Shown here: positions 11,726 to 23,146 of the stretch, one piece after another | Numbering within the stretch: position 1 is the stretch's first letter | How the letters are laid out: each line of letters opens with the position of its first letter | Source of the DNA: Mesorhabditis belari | Lineage: Eukaryota; Nematoda; Chromadorea; Rhabditida; Rhabditidae | NCBI GenBank assembly: GCA_958450365.1 | Contig: CAUEEP010000724.1 | Coordinates: forward strand, 1,893,501 to 1,957,500 | DNA length: 64,000 nt | Direction: 5' to 3' | The notes under the pieces: generated by a model | What the model saw: the letters and a program-made list of their open reading frames with translations, nothing else | Database searches by the model: none | Told to the model about the DNA's origin: nothing | Made by a program: the position numbers and the translations under genes

Positions 11726-12431
11726 TCTGCAACCATTTATGTAAACCTTTACCCTTTCTTTCTCAGTTTCTCCCCAATTTCTCAATTTATTCTCCCCAAA
11801 TTCATCAATTTGATCCAAACGGCTGTATTTTCCAATGCGAGTACCCGAAAATTTTCAAACCAGAGCCTGTTCATTATATTTTACCTCTAAGATATTTCAA
11901 TTTTACAGATATTTCTAATATCAAGGAGATCATTCTATCGTGTCAATTCAGCTTTAGACTTAAAGGTACGGTAAAGTTCATGAGCGGAAAGGAAGCGGAA
12001 ACGAGAAAGCGAAGCTTTTAAACGAGAGTCAAGGCTGCTAGGCATTCGGCTAAATTGTAAAATGATTGAATACATTAAATAGCGACTTTTTAAAATGGAA
12101 ATTATAGATTTTGATGGAAAGTTTCAAATTAAAATCAATTTAAATGTAAATTCTCAATTGAATTGCAAATTTCCGCAATGGAAATGTAAATTTCCGCAAT
12201 GGAAATGTAAATTTCTAATTTAAATCCAAATTTCCGCCATTTCCTACCCTTTACCGTACCTTTAAACCCCCGAATTTTTCATTTAGAATAGTCATTTAAC
12301 AATTTTGTCATTCTTTTAAAGTATTATATTTATTTTTACTACTCAGCCAAAACATTTCTAGCTTTTCTTTTCGATGACTACGTGTAGTTACAAAACAGAG
12401 AGTGCACTCCAGATTGTAGAACTTTGAGATG
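11726..12431. other. no gene seen
   Basis: AT-rich spacer. It includes a short array built on ATTGGAAATGTAAATTTC units near 12120-12240 and a CTACGTGTAGTTACAAAACA stretch near 12375. No exon is supported. Confidence 0.4.
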
Positions 12432-12552
12432 AAGTTTTATTTATTCTTTTATTATTATTATTTTATTATTATCCTTTTATTATTATCCTTTTATTATTAT
12501 TCGTTTATTATTATTCGTTTATTATTATTCTTTTATTATTATTCTTTTACGA
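12432..12552. repeat. TTATTATTATCCTTT-type simple array
   Basis: Short array of 15-base units, mostly TTATTATT with CTTT, CCTTT or CGTT interruptions. Confidence 0.8.
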
Positions 12553-12713
12553 TTTTTTCATTTTTCCTTGTGGACCAATTTTTGTATCTCTAAATAGTAT
12601 TATTATTTTCTTTTTTACCAATTTTCAATGTGTTATTTTTCTCATTCCAACCTTTTTGTACCCTTTTCTTTAAAAATCTCTTTGATTTAAGCTAAAAAAG
12701 AAGGATTTCCGAC

Positions 12714-12993
12714 CGCTAGCGGGATCGAACCATGATCGTTTGCCTGGTATCACATGAAGCTTTACCTCTCGGCCACATCAGCTAGTCTCCGGAGCCAGAA
12801 ATTTTCGGTTTAAAACCTTTAAGCCAGAGATTTTCGCTTTAAGCCCCGTTTTCAAAACCGAATTTAACCGGAAAAGGAACAGGAAAAGGTTTTAAGGCGA
12901 AATTTTCAAAGGGCTGAGGGAAGGCCATGTGGCCGAGAGGTAAAGCTTCAGGATCTTTCGTCCAATCGATCATGGTTCGATCCCGCTAGCGGT
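12714..12993. pseudogene. inverted pair of tRNA-like relics
   Basis: Minus-strand copy at about 12714-12790 and plus-strand copy at about 12915-12993. Both contain TGTGGCCGAGAGGTAAAGC (A-box-like) and ATCATGGTTCGATCCCGCTA (B-box-like). The anticodon regions differ between copies, and the T and acceptor stems do not pair. The two form a hairpin with a loop of roughly 120 bases. Confidence 0.45.
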
Positions 12994-13189
12994 GCGAAAA
13001 TTTTCTTTTTCTTCATATCTTTATCATCAAAAGCACGGGATCGATAGCATTTGTCAAAAAAAAACGAATTCAAATTCAATATGTGGTTGCATTTTTTTCT
13101 ATGTTTTCTATTTCTTGGGCAATTTACTGTACTTGTGTATTTTGAGCTTAAAAATTCGAAGTGTAAGCTTCGAAATGTAAAATTCGAAA

Positions 13190-13285
13190 TGTAAGCATTG
13201 GTGCACTGAATTCGTCGATTTTCTCAGAGAAACGGCAAAAGAAAAAAGAATTCAGTGCGCCAGAAAGGTGCGTTTACACTTGAGC
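13190..13285. mobile_element. palindromic short MITE (GTGCACTGAATTC family), full copy
   Basis: Left arm GGTGCACTGAATTC, centre CGATTTTCTCAGAGAAACGG, right arm GAATTCAGTGCGCCAGAAAG then GTGCGTTTACAC. Near-complete foldback without coding capacity. Other full copies are at 22617-22690, 24227-24320, 36715-36795 and 37275-37345. Confidence 0.7.
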
Positions 13286-13954
13286 ACAAAATACACGATA
13301 AAACACAAGTCTGTTACGGTAAAATCTCGAGTTTTTAGCCTATCAATTTCTCTTTTCAATTGGGTGGTAGTGATAGAAAAATATGTGTGGTGTTTGGTCT
13401 CTTTTCATTGACGGTTATTCCCTTTATTCTTTTCATTTTCAGCTTCATTTACAGCTTGATTTATAGCTTGATTCCATGATTTCTAGCCTTCCAGCTTTCC
13501 TTCTTTTTCCTTCCTTTTCCTTCTTTTTCCACCATTTTTTGGCAATTCTTCTTAAAGTCTTCAAGAAATCTTCGTGCATATTTTTATTTTTGAGATGAGA
13601 ATAAAGACAGATTTTCTATGCAGAGCCCAGATATTTTTGTGTGTTTTGAAATAGAAATTTCCCCCGACTTTAGTTGTCATTTATCTGTGTAGCAAATGAA
13701 AAGTTGTGTTGTATTTGGTGATCGTGAAATGCACACAAAAAAAAAAGAAACGAAAATTCATTAGAGTACTGTACAAATGTTGTGCTCAAAATTTGTAAAC
13801 GAATCCCTTCTGATGCACAGGAGTTTCTGATAGCTAAATGCTAAGCCTAGTGAAGAATTGAATAGAGAATCGAATCCAATAAGGCTTTTTTTTCCTAAGG
13901 ATTTTATTTACAAAGATAAGCAAAAAGAATGATGGTTAGAGTTGGCTTGGCTTG

Positions 13955-14162
13955 ACTGGCTGGCTGGCTGGCTGGTTGGCTGGCTGGCTGGCTGGGTCAC
14001 TGTCTCACTGGTTGGCTGGTTGGCTGGCTGGCTGGCTCACTGGCTCACTGGTTGGCTGGCTCACTGGCTGGCTGGTTGGCTCATTGGTTGGCTGGCTGGC
14101 GGCTGTGGCGGTGGTGGCTGGCTGTTGCTGCTGGCTGGTTGGCTGGCTGGCTCACTGGCTCA

Positions 14163-14196
<34 letters not shown>

Positions 14197-14202
14197 TAGG
14201 AA
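13955..14202. repeat. (TGGC)n / TGGCTGGCTCAC repeat
   Basis: About 250 bases of TGGC tetramers with CACTGGCTCACTGG interruptions. The Trp-Leu-Ala-Gly readings in three frames are repeat artefacts. Confidence 0.9.
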
Positions 14203-14534
14203 ACTTCAATCCATCCCTGCCAAGCACCTCAATTCAGTGTCGGACTTGTAACTGATTAATAAAGGAACTTCTATGATTGGAATTTTCAGGAACAGGAAGA
14301 ATGGTCGTTAGATTTGTCTTGAGTTTAGCTGGCTTAGTCTGGTAGTGGCTTAGTCACCTCAATTTCCAGACCAACTCCAGACTTTCCAGGCCAAAGCTTT
14401 TCCAGACCAACTCATGCTCTTTTTCGAATCCTCTCCGACCTCTCACGTTTTCCCTTATCTTTGCAGTGAATTCTTAAAGCTATGAAATAGATAATCAAAA
14501 TTCTAATTAACATTTGCAATCCTAAACCTCTAGA

Positions 14535-14625
14535 CAGACAGTAGTACAGTAGTACAGTAGTACAGTAGTACAGTAGTACAGTAGTACAGTAGTACAGTAG
14601 TACAGTAGTACAGTAGTACAATAGT
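14535..14625. repeat. 8-base repeat CAGTAGTA
   Basis: About 11 near-perfect copies. Confidence 0.9.
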
Positions 14626-14761
14626 ACAGACAGGTAGCCCAGATGATATTATCTCTTCTTTGTTAATGATCTTTATTGATTGGGAAAGGGAAATGAAAAG
14701 AAACAAAATATATTCGTATTAGTTTCGTTAAAATCAAGAAAGCAAAATATATTGCAAAGAG

Positions 14762-14848
14762 AGGAATCGAACCCGGGGCGATAAATTATGGAAGGTTATT
14801 TTGTATCCAAGCAACTTATCCACTAGGCTACAGGCTCACATCATTGCC
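14762..14848 (-). pseudogene. tRNA-like relic
   Basis: Minus strand shows TAGCCTAGTGGATAAG (A-box), ATACAAA in the anticodon-loop position and GGGTTCGATTCC (B-box). Stems are mostly unpaired. The same GGATAAG..GCTTG..ATACAAA layout recurs at 14925-15500. Confidence 0.4.
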
Positions 14849-14924
14849 ACGCGAGAAAAGCGTTTTAACCGAGATGTTGAGAAGTTCTATGCTCGCTTAA
14901 AAGACTTTTCGGGGTCGAGGTCAA

Positions 14925-15500
14925 GATGATCTGGTGGCGTAGGGGATAAGGTGCTTGCATATGTCGTAGCCGCTTACGTTGTAGCCAATTTGATGTAGTT
15001 TCTTAAAGTAAAGCTACATTGAACATTTGTTTTTCAAAGCTAGGAGAAAGAGGGCGAGGAACGACTTCAGTTGAACTCGGTCGCTGTTTTCACATTTGAG
15101 AATTGCCCTGAATTTGTTCCTCGCCCTCTTTCTTCTACTTTTAACGAAAAATTGTTTTAGATGGCTTTACTTTAAGAAACTACATCAAATTGGCTACAAA
15201 ATGAGCTATTAGGCAAGTTTTTTGGCTGAGTAGAAAATTTTTTATAGCCATTTTTGAACCTAAACTTTGGGGGCTCAAAAAATTTTTTCTACTGAACCAA
15301 ATGAGCTAATTTCAAAAATTCATTATAAAATATATGTATTATGAACATTTTTTTGTGGATGACTTTTTGATTGGATGCCCGGAAATACTCTCATTCGTTA
15401 GCGGCTGAATTTCGTAAACGGCTACGACATATACAAAGCGAGCTATTTATTTCCTGCTCGGGTTCGAGTCTCCTTGGCGTCTGGCGATTGGTGGTGGTGA
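14925..15500 (+). pseudogene. tRNA-like sequence split by a MITE
   Basis: The 5' half (about 14930-14962) has TGGCGTAGGGGATAAGG and GCTTGC. The 3' half (about 15435-15500) has ATACAAAGCGAGC and GGGTTCGAGTCTCC. Joined across the insertion, GCTTGC pairs with GCGAGC around the loop ATACAAA, so the element sits in or beside the anticodon loop. The T stem pairs poorly, so the sequence may already have been a relic when hit. Confidence 0.5.
14963..15437. mobile_element. TIR element ATATGTCGTAGCCG, copy 1
   Basis: Ends ATATGTCGTAGCCGCTTACG and CGTAAACGGCTACGACATAT are inverted copies. The interior contains a hairpin (GAGAAAGAGGGCGAGGAACG against GTTCCTCGCCCTCTTTCTTC) and the block AAATTGGCTACAAAATGAGC. 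Related copies are at 45763-46207 (opposite orientation) and 49810-50092 (internally deleted). No open reading frame. Confidence 0.8.
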
Positions 15501-15757
15501 GCTGGGACTAGAATAAGGAGTTTTTTTGCCTGAAGTCGATAGACTTTAATCGATATCGATATCTTTATATCAATAACTTTAAAATCGTGGTGATCGTGGG
15601 TTACTTCCCAGCTCACCACGATAAAGACAATCGTGGTCAGCTGGATTACTTCCCAGCTCTATCTAAATCTCAAGAAGAAACTTTAGAATCGAGTCTCAAG
15701 CTAGGATAGGGTGTAGATCGGGATAAAGTTATGAACTATTAAAGAACGAAGGGTAAG

Positions 15758-16062
15758 TATGTAGCTGTAAGCTAGTGTAAGCTAGTGTAAGCTGGTGTAA
15801 GCTAGTGTGAGCTAGTGTAAGCTAGTGTAAGCTGTTGTAAGCTAGTGTAAGCTGGTGTAAGCTAGTGGAAGCTAGTGTAAGCTAGTGTAAGCTAGTGTAA
15901 GCCAGTGTAAGCCAGTGTAAGCTAGTGTAAGCTGTTGTAAGCTAGTGTAAGCTGGTGTAAGCTAGTGTAAGCCAGTGTAAGCCAGTGTAAGCTAGTGTAC
16001 GCTAGTGTAAGCTAGTGTAAGCTAGTGTGAGCTGGTGAAGCTAGTGTAAGCTAGTGTAAGCT
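15758..16062. repeat. 10-base repeat GCTAGTGTAA
   Basis: About 30 copies with a few GCTGGTGTAA and GCCAGTGTAA variants. Confidence 0.9.
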
Positions 16063-16913
16063 CGAAATTCAATACTAATAAGAGTAAGAACCAGAAATTA
16101 CCTTGCTTGGCCTTTTTTTCCTTAGCCAAGGGCTAGATCTAGATGATCTAGATGATCAAGGACTAGATCTAGAACTATAAACCAGATTAAAACTATAAAC
16201 CAGATTATAAACTTAATCAAAGAACAAGCAAACTAAATGAGAAATCTAATTGCCGGCAATCCTGTAATTCTACCTAACAAGGAATTGCCTGTTTGATCAA
16301 AAATTGCCTGTTTTACCCTTCCGCCTTCCCTCGAGATCCCCCGCCGCGCCGTGGATCGAATGGGGTGTGCGATGTGACCCTCAGTTCCTTTTCCACCGGG
16401 TTAATTGTGTGCTCTGTTGGGTCTATTGTGTGGGTGAGTTCTCTCTTCTTTCCTCTCTCCTTTCCTCTTTCCTTTCCTCTTTCCTTTCCTCTCTCCTTCC
16501 CTCTCTTCTTTCCTCTCCGGATTGCACATTCTCCTTGCCTTACTCGACCCCTTTCACCCCGCCACAACGTATGTGATCATTACCCATCTAGGCGAGTCCC
16601 TTTCTCCCCCTTTCTCCCCCCTTCTTCCCCTTTCTTCCCCTTCCTCGACCCTCATCTCATAACAAAGGATTCAGAAATTCTATCCCTTTACCCCAAAAAC
16701 CTTCACCTTTCTTTCAGGGATTTAAATCACCTTTCTTTTTGAGGGATTTAAATATAAAAATGATTTTTGAGGGATGAGAATACAGTCAAATCTATCCGAG
16801 AAGGGAATCTCAAAGAAAATTAAGTTGAAAGCATTTAAGCAATTTAAGCATTTAAGGAAATGATTATTTAAGTTGACTTTATGTCAAATGTACCGACTTT
16901 CAAAAACAATCGT
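16063..16913. other. no supported gene; pyrimidine-rich segment
   Basis: 16290-16735 is pyrimidine-rich with a TCCTCTTTCCTT run. It is open in several frames, but no splice structure or family resemblance was found. Confidence 0.35.
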
Positions 16914-17155
16914 ACCGTATTTCCTCGACATTCGACCGACCAACTTTAGACGTCTCATTCTCAGCTTCATTTTGTGATATTTTGATGTTTAATAAACCAA
17001 AAGAGAGCCCTTAATGTCTTCTATCTTTTGGTCTTCTTAAACATCAAAACATCACAAAATAGAGCTGAAAAAAGAGACGTCTAAAGTTGGTCGAAGGGAG
17101 GAGAAACAGTGGTTTGTCTGGAAAAGCTTTTAAGATGACGGAAACGATTAAATGA
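16914..17155. mobile_element. hairpin MITE (CGTATTTCCTCGAC family), single copy
   Basis: Begins ACCGTATTTCCTCGACATTC. An inverted core runs from ACTTTAGACGTCTCATTCTC to GAGACGTCTAAAGTTGGTCG, around a nested hairpin of TTAATAAACCAAAAG and CTTTTGGTCTTCTTAA. The right flank GGAAAAGCTTTTAAGATGAC is shared with the amplified copy ending at 61865, so the mobile unit extends beyond the hairpin. Confidence 0.75.
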
Positions 17156-17340
17156 TCAATAGTAACCGATCAGCATATAAAAATGGATCTAGAATGTTAT
17201 AGAAATGAAATACAAATAAAGGAAAAGAAGAATGAAATCTCAAAAAAAAAGTTTAGAGCAACAATCGATCAGCACGAATCGTCGTCAACAAAAAAAGCGA
17301 CTTTTTGAGACGAGAAACAACTCGAGCCTGTTCATTTATT

Positions 17341-17775
17341 CAAAAACTTCTTTGAAATCCTTTGAATTCCTTTAAATTCCTTTAAATTCCTTTAAATTCC
17401 CTTAAATTCCTTTAAATTCCTCTAAATTCCTTTAAATTCCTTTGAAATCCTTTGAAATCCTTTAAATTCCTTTAAATTCCCTTAAATTCCTTTAAATTCC
17501 TTTAAATTTCTTTAAATTTCTTTAAATTCCTTTAAATTCCTTTAAATTCCCTGAAATTTCTTTAAATTCCTTTGAAATCCTTTGAAATCCTTTAAATTCC
17601 TTTAAATTTCTTTAAATTCCTTTAAATTTCTTTAAATTCCCTTAAATTCCCTTAAATTCCCTTAAATTCCTTTAAATTCCTTTAAATTCCTTTAAATTCC
17701 CTTAAATTCCCTTAAATTCCCTTAAATTCCCTTAAATTCCCTGAAATTCCCTGAAATTCCCTGAAATTTCTTTAA
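17341..17775. repeat. 10-base repeat CTTTAAATTC
   Basis: About 43 copies with CTTGAAATCC and CTGAAATTCC variants that cluster in blocks, as expected from local slippage and conversion. Confidence 0.9.
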
Positions 17776-18069
17776 GATTTTATCTCAAAAAGACAAATTC
17801 GATTTTGTTTTTTTGGAGAAACATTTGTCTGTCTAGATGGAATACGGTTGAATACATGTATGACCAGAGGCCTCAACCAGAGATCATTTATTTGTATTGA
17901 TTGTTTTGAGAAAATTATCATATTTCTTTTAAAGTATTATTTCTTTTTAAGAATATTATCTTTTATCTAATAGATTATCTTTTATCTAATAGATTTCTTG
18001 TTTATGATGTCATTTTTCAGCTTTATGCCAATCACAGTGCGTACGGTCAAAAATTTGGAGCTCTATCTA

Positions 18070-19200
18070 TCTAGGATTCCTAGAATCTCTAGAATCTCTA
18101 GAATTCTTTCTAGAATTAAGAATTCTTTCTAGAATCTCTAGAATTCTCTCTAGAATTAAGAGTTCGAATTTCTTATTTGTATTAGGTAAATGCATAAGAA
18201 ATGCGGATTTGAACATTTTCGTATTTCCCAAACATTCATCGATATCCTGATATCGATCTCCTGATATCAATGAATGCTATAAACTATTTGAAAGTCGTAA
18301 ATCTCCTCTACAAATAGCCTAAAACGTGTTTCAATTGATCGAACCATTGAAGAGATTTCATTTGAATTTTGAAGGGCGAAATTAAAATTACGAAATTACG
18401 CTCTATCTATTAGGCTGTCCGGAAATAAATGAGCGTTTTCAACTCGAATATTTCAAATCCCATAAATTGATCTAAACAAAACTTTATTAATCGAAATAAG
18501 AACCATTACAATTAACACATTTTTGCCAACTCTATTTTGAGCAAACTAAACTTGTCCCTAAAGTGACTCGATTCCTTTTTTTGGTCACTCGCATTTCGCC
18601 AACGAGAAACAAGTTTATTTATGCCGGTAGCATAGAAGTTCGGGCTTCTGGAGGCGATAAAGTCGGCAAAGGCGTTTTTGGCATCCAAAAAAAGAAGTCG
18701 AGTCACTTTAGGGACAAGTTTAGTGTCGTCAAAATAGAGTCAAAACCCCACTTTCACAAGAGTTCCGTTTTGACTATATAGTAGAAAATGATGGCCTTAA
18801 AATATCATTCAAAATAATGAAAAGTTCGGATCATTTCATGGGAAAACCTGAAACCGGTGCACAGGGAGGCCGCTAACAGGTCATTCGGTGGCCTTTTTGC
18901 TCTCTTACAGGCCTTCCTGTGGACCGTTTCCGTAATTTATAACATTCGACAGAAACATTCATCGATATCAGGATATCGATGAATGTTTCTATCGTTGGAA
19001 ATTTATGAAAATGTTCAAATCCGGATTTCTTATGCATGTACCTAAAAGAATTCTTTCTAGAATCTCTAGAATTCTCTCTAGAATTAAGAATTCTCTCTAG
19101 AATCTCTAGAATTCTCTCTAGAATCTCTAGAATTCTTTCTAGAATCTCTAGAATTCTCTCTAGAATCTCTAGAATTCTTTCCTGAATTAAGAATTCGAAT
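18070..19200. repeat. two TCTAGAATCTCTAGAATTC arrays
   Basis: Arrays at about 18070-18165 and 19043-19195 share the unit and a following GAATTTCTTATTTGTA. Each also neighbours a near-identical block carrying an inverted ATCGATATC/GATATCGAT. This suggests two copies of one larger repeat, in the same orientation, flanking a mariner relic. Confidence 0.65.
18409..18800 (-). pseudogene. mariner transposase C-terminus relic with nested MITE
   Basis: On the minus strand, about 18487-18530 reads WQKCVNCNGSYFD then stop, the usual C-terminal end of mariner transposases. A terminal-repeat-like TAGGCTGTCCGGAAATAAAT lies at 18410. At 18545-18724 the relic is interrupted by a 180-base MITE whose ends are ACTAAACTTGTCCCTAAAGT and its inverse. 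The rest of the transposase is not recognisable. Confidence 0.6.
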
Positions 19201-19832
19201 TTCTTATTTGTAGATAAGCTTCTATAAGCCAATTATTCTATTAAATATTTACTTATTTAGATAAAGCTCCTGAAATGATTTTTTTTGAAAGTTTTTATCG
19301 TTTTTATCGTTTTAAACTTTTTCTCTTTTTTGGTGATGGTTTAAAAATTGGTTTTTCTTTTGGTTTAATTAATTAATTGGTTTATTTTCTTCTAAAGTGG
19401 AAACGCATCCTTTCTACTGCACTAGTTCTTCAATTTCTGCTTTATTATTATAAGAAAAATGCAGAGTTTGAGGCAGAATATGAGGCAAAATGGATGTGTT
19501 TTCAAAGAGAACAAAGTAAACCCCAAACAACAGTCACATTTCAACGATTGATGAGGATTTTCCTCAATTTTCAATCAATTTCTCTTTTTTCTTGTTATGT
19601 GTATGAATAAATACAGTTCTTTTGTGTTTTTTGGTCTTTTTTTGGATTCTTATGTGCACAGGGACTATGTGGATGAGGGTTGCGCAATGCTTGACCCATC
19701 CATCTCTCATTCATCTCTCATTCATTCACATCCATTCAAATTCACATTCACGTTCATAAATTCAAAAATGTGATATCAAGAGACGAATTTTAAATGAATC
19801 AAAAAAGTAAAAAGCAGAAAATAACATCTTTA

Positions 19833-21230
19833 CTATTGGGTTGGTGAATTGAAAACTGCGGGCTATTGTCATCTGTCATTGTTTGAGCACTTTCTTCAAA
19901 AGAAACCCATTTTGGTGTCAATGGGAAAAAAAAGAAATTGGAACCATATTGGAACCATATCCGAACCATATTGGAACCGTCTCCGAACCATATTGGAACC
20001 ATATTGGAACCATATTGGAACCGTATCCGAACCATATTGGAACCATATTGAAAAAGATTGAAAAAGATTGAAAAACTAAAACACGACGAAAGACTGAAAA
20101 ATTCTTTTTGGCGGGGTCCTTTTATTGCGTCGGGTTACGGTAGTTTCCGACGTTTGGCGCGGAAACGTCTGAAAGGCAAAGTGTACGGTGGACGGTCCGA
20201 AAGGCATCTGTCTTCAGAATTTTATTATTTCAAGAGAGAATTCCTTTAAATTGATTTAAAGTAAAATGAAATTAAACCCAATTTGTTTAATTACTTTTTT
20301 AATTATTATTTTTAATGTATTGGTTTGGTGAATCATCCTTTAAGTTAACTTTAAAATTAACCAATGAAATTTGTCAGTTTCAAGAGGAAATTAATTTTCA
20401 AGAAACCGATTGCACGTTTCAGCTCATAGCTTACAGCCAGATCTCATAAAAACACCACATGGCTGAAGATTTTTATCGAAAAACATTTGTTAAGCTTTTT
20501 AACCAGAAAAGAATCAAATAAACTATGTGAGAGCTCTTGAAACCTGTTCAAGAAAAGCTGCAGTTTGAGTTGTGTGCCAAGGGTTTTTTTTGGGGAGAGG
20601 CCTTTAATATTGGGTTGGTGAATTGAAAACTGCGGGCTATTGTCATAGGTGACAGTTTGAGCACTTTCTTCAAAAGAAACCCATTTTGGTGTCAATGGAA
20701 AACAAAAAGAAAAAAGACTGAAAAAATAAAACACGACGAAAGACTGAAAAATTCTTTGTGGCGGGGTTCTTTTATTGCGTCGGGTTACGGTAGTTTCCGA
20801 CGTTTGGCGCGGAAACGTCTGAAAGGCAAAGTGTACGGTGGACGGTCCGAAAGGCATCTGTCTTCAGAATTTTATTATTTCAAGAGAGAATTCCTTTAAA
20901 TTGATTTAAAGTAAAATGAAATTAAACCCAATTTGTTTAATTACTTTTTTGATTATTATTTTTAATTTATTGGGTTGTTGAATTGAAAGCTGCGGGCTAT
21001 TGTCATCTGTCATTGTTTGAGCGCTTTCTTCAAAAGAAACCCATTTTGGTGTCAATGGAAAAGTTGTAGAGAATCAAAAATCAAGCTTATATCCAAATTT
21101 TCAGAAAGATTCAAAAACTGCTTTTCAAGAAATGCCAAATTTACGAATTTTTACAAAAATTGCATTTCACAAAACATTTTAAGCGAATTTGGTTTTTTAA
21201 TTTTTTAATTTAAATGCACATCTATAATGT
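19833..21230. mobile_element. mariner-like non-autonomous elements, three adjacent copies
   Basis: Terminal sequence ATTGGGTTGGTGAATTGAAA, with its GCGGGCTATTGTC and CACTTTCTTCAAAAGAAACC blocks, begins at about 19833, 20608 and 20968. The first two share a body of about 200 bases (GGCGGGGTCCTTTTATTGCG through GAAAGGCATCTGTCTTC). The third has a different interior (AAGTTGTAGAGAATCAAAAA). Close relatives sit at 54283-55746. Apparent open frames in the body are short, with no transposase motif. 19930-20060 is a minisatellite of TTGGAACCATA inside copy 1. Confidence 0.65.
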
Positions 21231-21439
21231 ATTCTAAGGTTTTCTAAAGAAGTTTTAGCTTTATTGGTCAAAAACGGTACTTGGTCGTGGGCTGTAATGA
21301 CGATTTTTGACGACGTAATGACAATTATTTTTGGTGTCAAGTTTTTAGGGATTTTTGTTGTTTTCCGAGTCAAAAGCCACGATAAGTTAACAACATTCCC
21401 TAGTAAGCTGATGATACGATGATACAGCTGATGATGACA

Positions 21440-21910
21440 CGCAGCTGATGATGATACATATCATCATCGTTGATAGCATTGATGATCGCAAACAGCTTGT
21501 TTACAACGCGAACAAATGCTTTCAAGAGTTAAAAGCAAATACTGATCGTCCGAGTAAAGCGACTGTTGTCACTAAGACTAAGCGACTGTTGTCAAGAAGG
21601 TTCGAGATCAGCTACACTTGAAAGCCACTCGTTCGCAGGCCAGGATGGCAAAGAATATTAGAGTTTCTCGAGCTTCTATGAGCCGTTTTGTTGGAGTTGT
21701 CGGGGAAAAGTTGTCTTGGAATGAAAGCTTATAAGTTTTCCAAAAGCCAATCTCCAATCAAAAGCCGATTTTAACCAGTGGCCACCATCAAGCCCGAGAC
21801 TCAACCCTCTCGATCACAATCATTGTCTGACAATCAGTCGCTTGCCATATTTGTTTGCTGGACTCACTGGAATTCTCTCTTCAATGAAATTCGCTTTTCT
21901 TTGCCTAGAA
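21440..21910 (+). pseudogene. Tc1/mariner transposase relic
   Basis: Decayed plus-strand fragments in several frames. About 21598-21690 reads KVRDQLHLKATRSQARMAKN, a DNA-binding-domain segment matching [20 protein letters not shown] of the element at 41617-43250. About 21775-21830 reads SGHHQAREST in one frame and SPRLNPLDHNH in another, the latter resembling the SSPDLNPLD motif near the third catalytic Asp. Confidence 0.6.
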
Positions 21911-22616
21911 TTTTCTGTTCTTGACTGACTTGAGTGACTTTTCTGTTCTTTACTGACTTCTAAGGCCATAGTTTGACCCATTTACCTAAATGTCCAATGT
22001 CCTTAATGTCCAATCCAATGTCCAATGTCCTTAATGTTCAATGTCAATTTTGTCATTTATTAGCATTAGTGAGCATAGGATACGACTGCTTTAAGTTATT
22101 TTGAATGTACTTTAAATTCTTTCTTTAAATTCTTTTCTTTAAATACTTTAAATTCTCTTTGTTTGTTTTGTTTTGGCTTCTTGCTTGACTAATGATTTCC
22201 CCGCAATCTTTCATCTCTTATCTCGTTTAAATTAAAAAGTTAAATCGTTTCTCATTATTAATAAAAAATCATTCAAAACTTTCAATCTTTCAAAACTTTC
22301 AAAACTTTCAATCCTTTCAATCTTTCAACAATTTCAAATGTTTTTAATGTCTTCAGAATTTCATTTTTCCAAAAAAAAGAGATCGGAACTTTCTTTTTCA
22401 CTTTTGTTGACGTGGTTGATGATTTTGATGATCGTAAAATTCACAACTCAAATAAACGATTGAATGATTTATTTTTTTCCAAACAAGAAAGCTCCGTTTC
22501 AAAAGATCAAATAGCTTTTGAAGAACTGCGGATTTTTGGTTTTGATTTTTAGTTTTGTTTTTTAGTTTTTATAAGCTTACAATCTTTTGCAATGTGCTTG
22601 TTTCTTGTGGCTTAAG

Positions 22617-22690
22617 TGTAAACGAATCTTTTCTGGTGCACTTGATTCTTCTTTTCTCATAACTTTGGTGCATCAGAAAGGTGGGATTGC
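22617..22690. mobile_element. palindromic short MITE (GTGCACT family)
   Basis: AAACGAATCTTTTCTGGTGC at the left and GGTGCATCAGAAAGGTGGGA at the right, around a TTCTTCTTTTCTCATAAC centre. Confidence 0.65.
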
Positions 22691-22743
22691 ACCTTTTGAA
22701 CATACTTTATAGGCCATAGACATTGGCCTACTGTAGTGAGTTC

Positions 22744-23085
22744 TGCTAGAGCCTCAGTTCCCCTAGAGCCTCAGTTCCCCTAGAGCCTCAGTTCCCCTAG
22801 AGCCTCAGTTCCCCTAGAGCCTCAGTTCCCCTAGAGCCTCAGTTCCCCTAGAGCCTCAGTTCCCCTAGAGCCTCAGTTCCCCTAGAGCCTCAGTTCCCCT
22901 AGAGCCTCAGTTCCCCTAGAGCCTCAGTTCCCCTAGAGCCTCAGTTCCCCTAGAGCCTCAGTTCCCCTAGAGCCTCAGTTCCCCTAGAGCATCAGTTCCC
23001 CTAGAGCCTCAGTTCCCCTAGAGCCTCAGTTCCCCTAGAGCCTCAGTTCCCCTAGAGCCTCAGTTCTGCTAGAGCCTTCTGCTAA
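22744..23085. repeat. 17-base repeat AGAGCCTCAGTTCCCCT
   Basis: About 19 copies, almost perfectly identical (one C-to-A change near 22990), so recently homogenised. Variant end units (GTTCTGCT) occur at both borders. Confidence 0.95.
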
Positions 23086-23146
23086 AGTTTGCGCTCTAGT
23101 TTGCGCAAACTATTCTATGGCATTTACTAAAGTTAAAAGTGTAAAC

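Noticed and set aside
13942..14255. Hydrophobic Trp-Leu-Ala-Gly membrane-like protein
   Set aside because: TGGC microsatellite; all frames give similar peptides.
22744..23085. CRISPR-like regular repeat
   Set aside because: Units abut without unique spacers, and the locus is eukaryotic.
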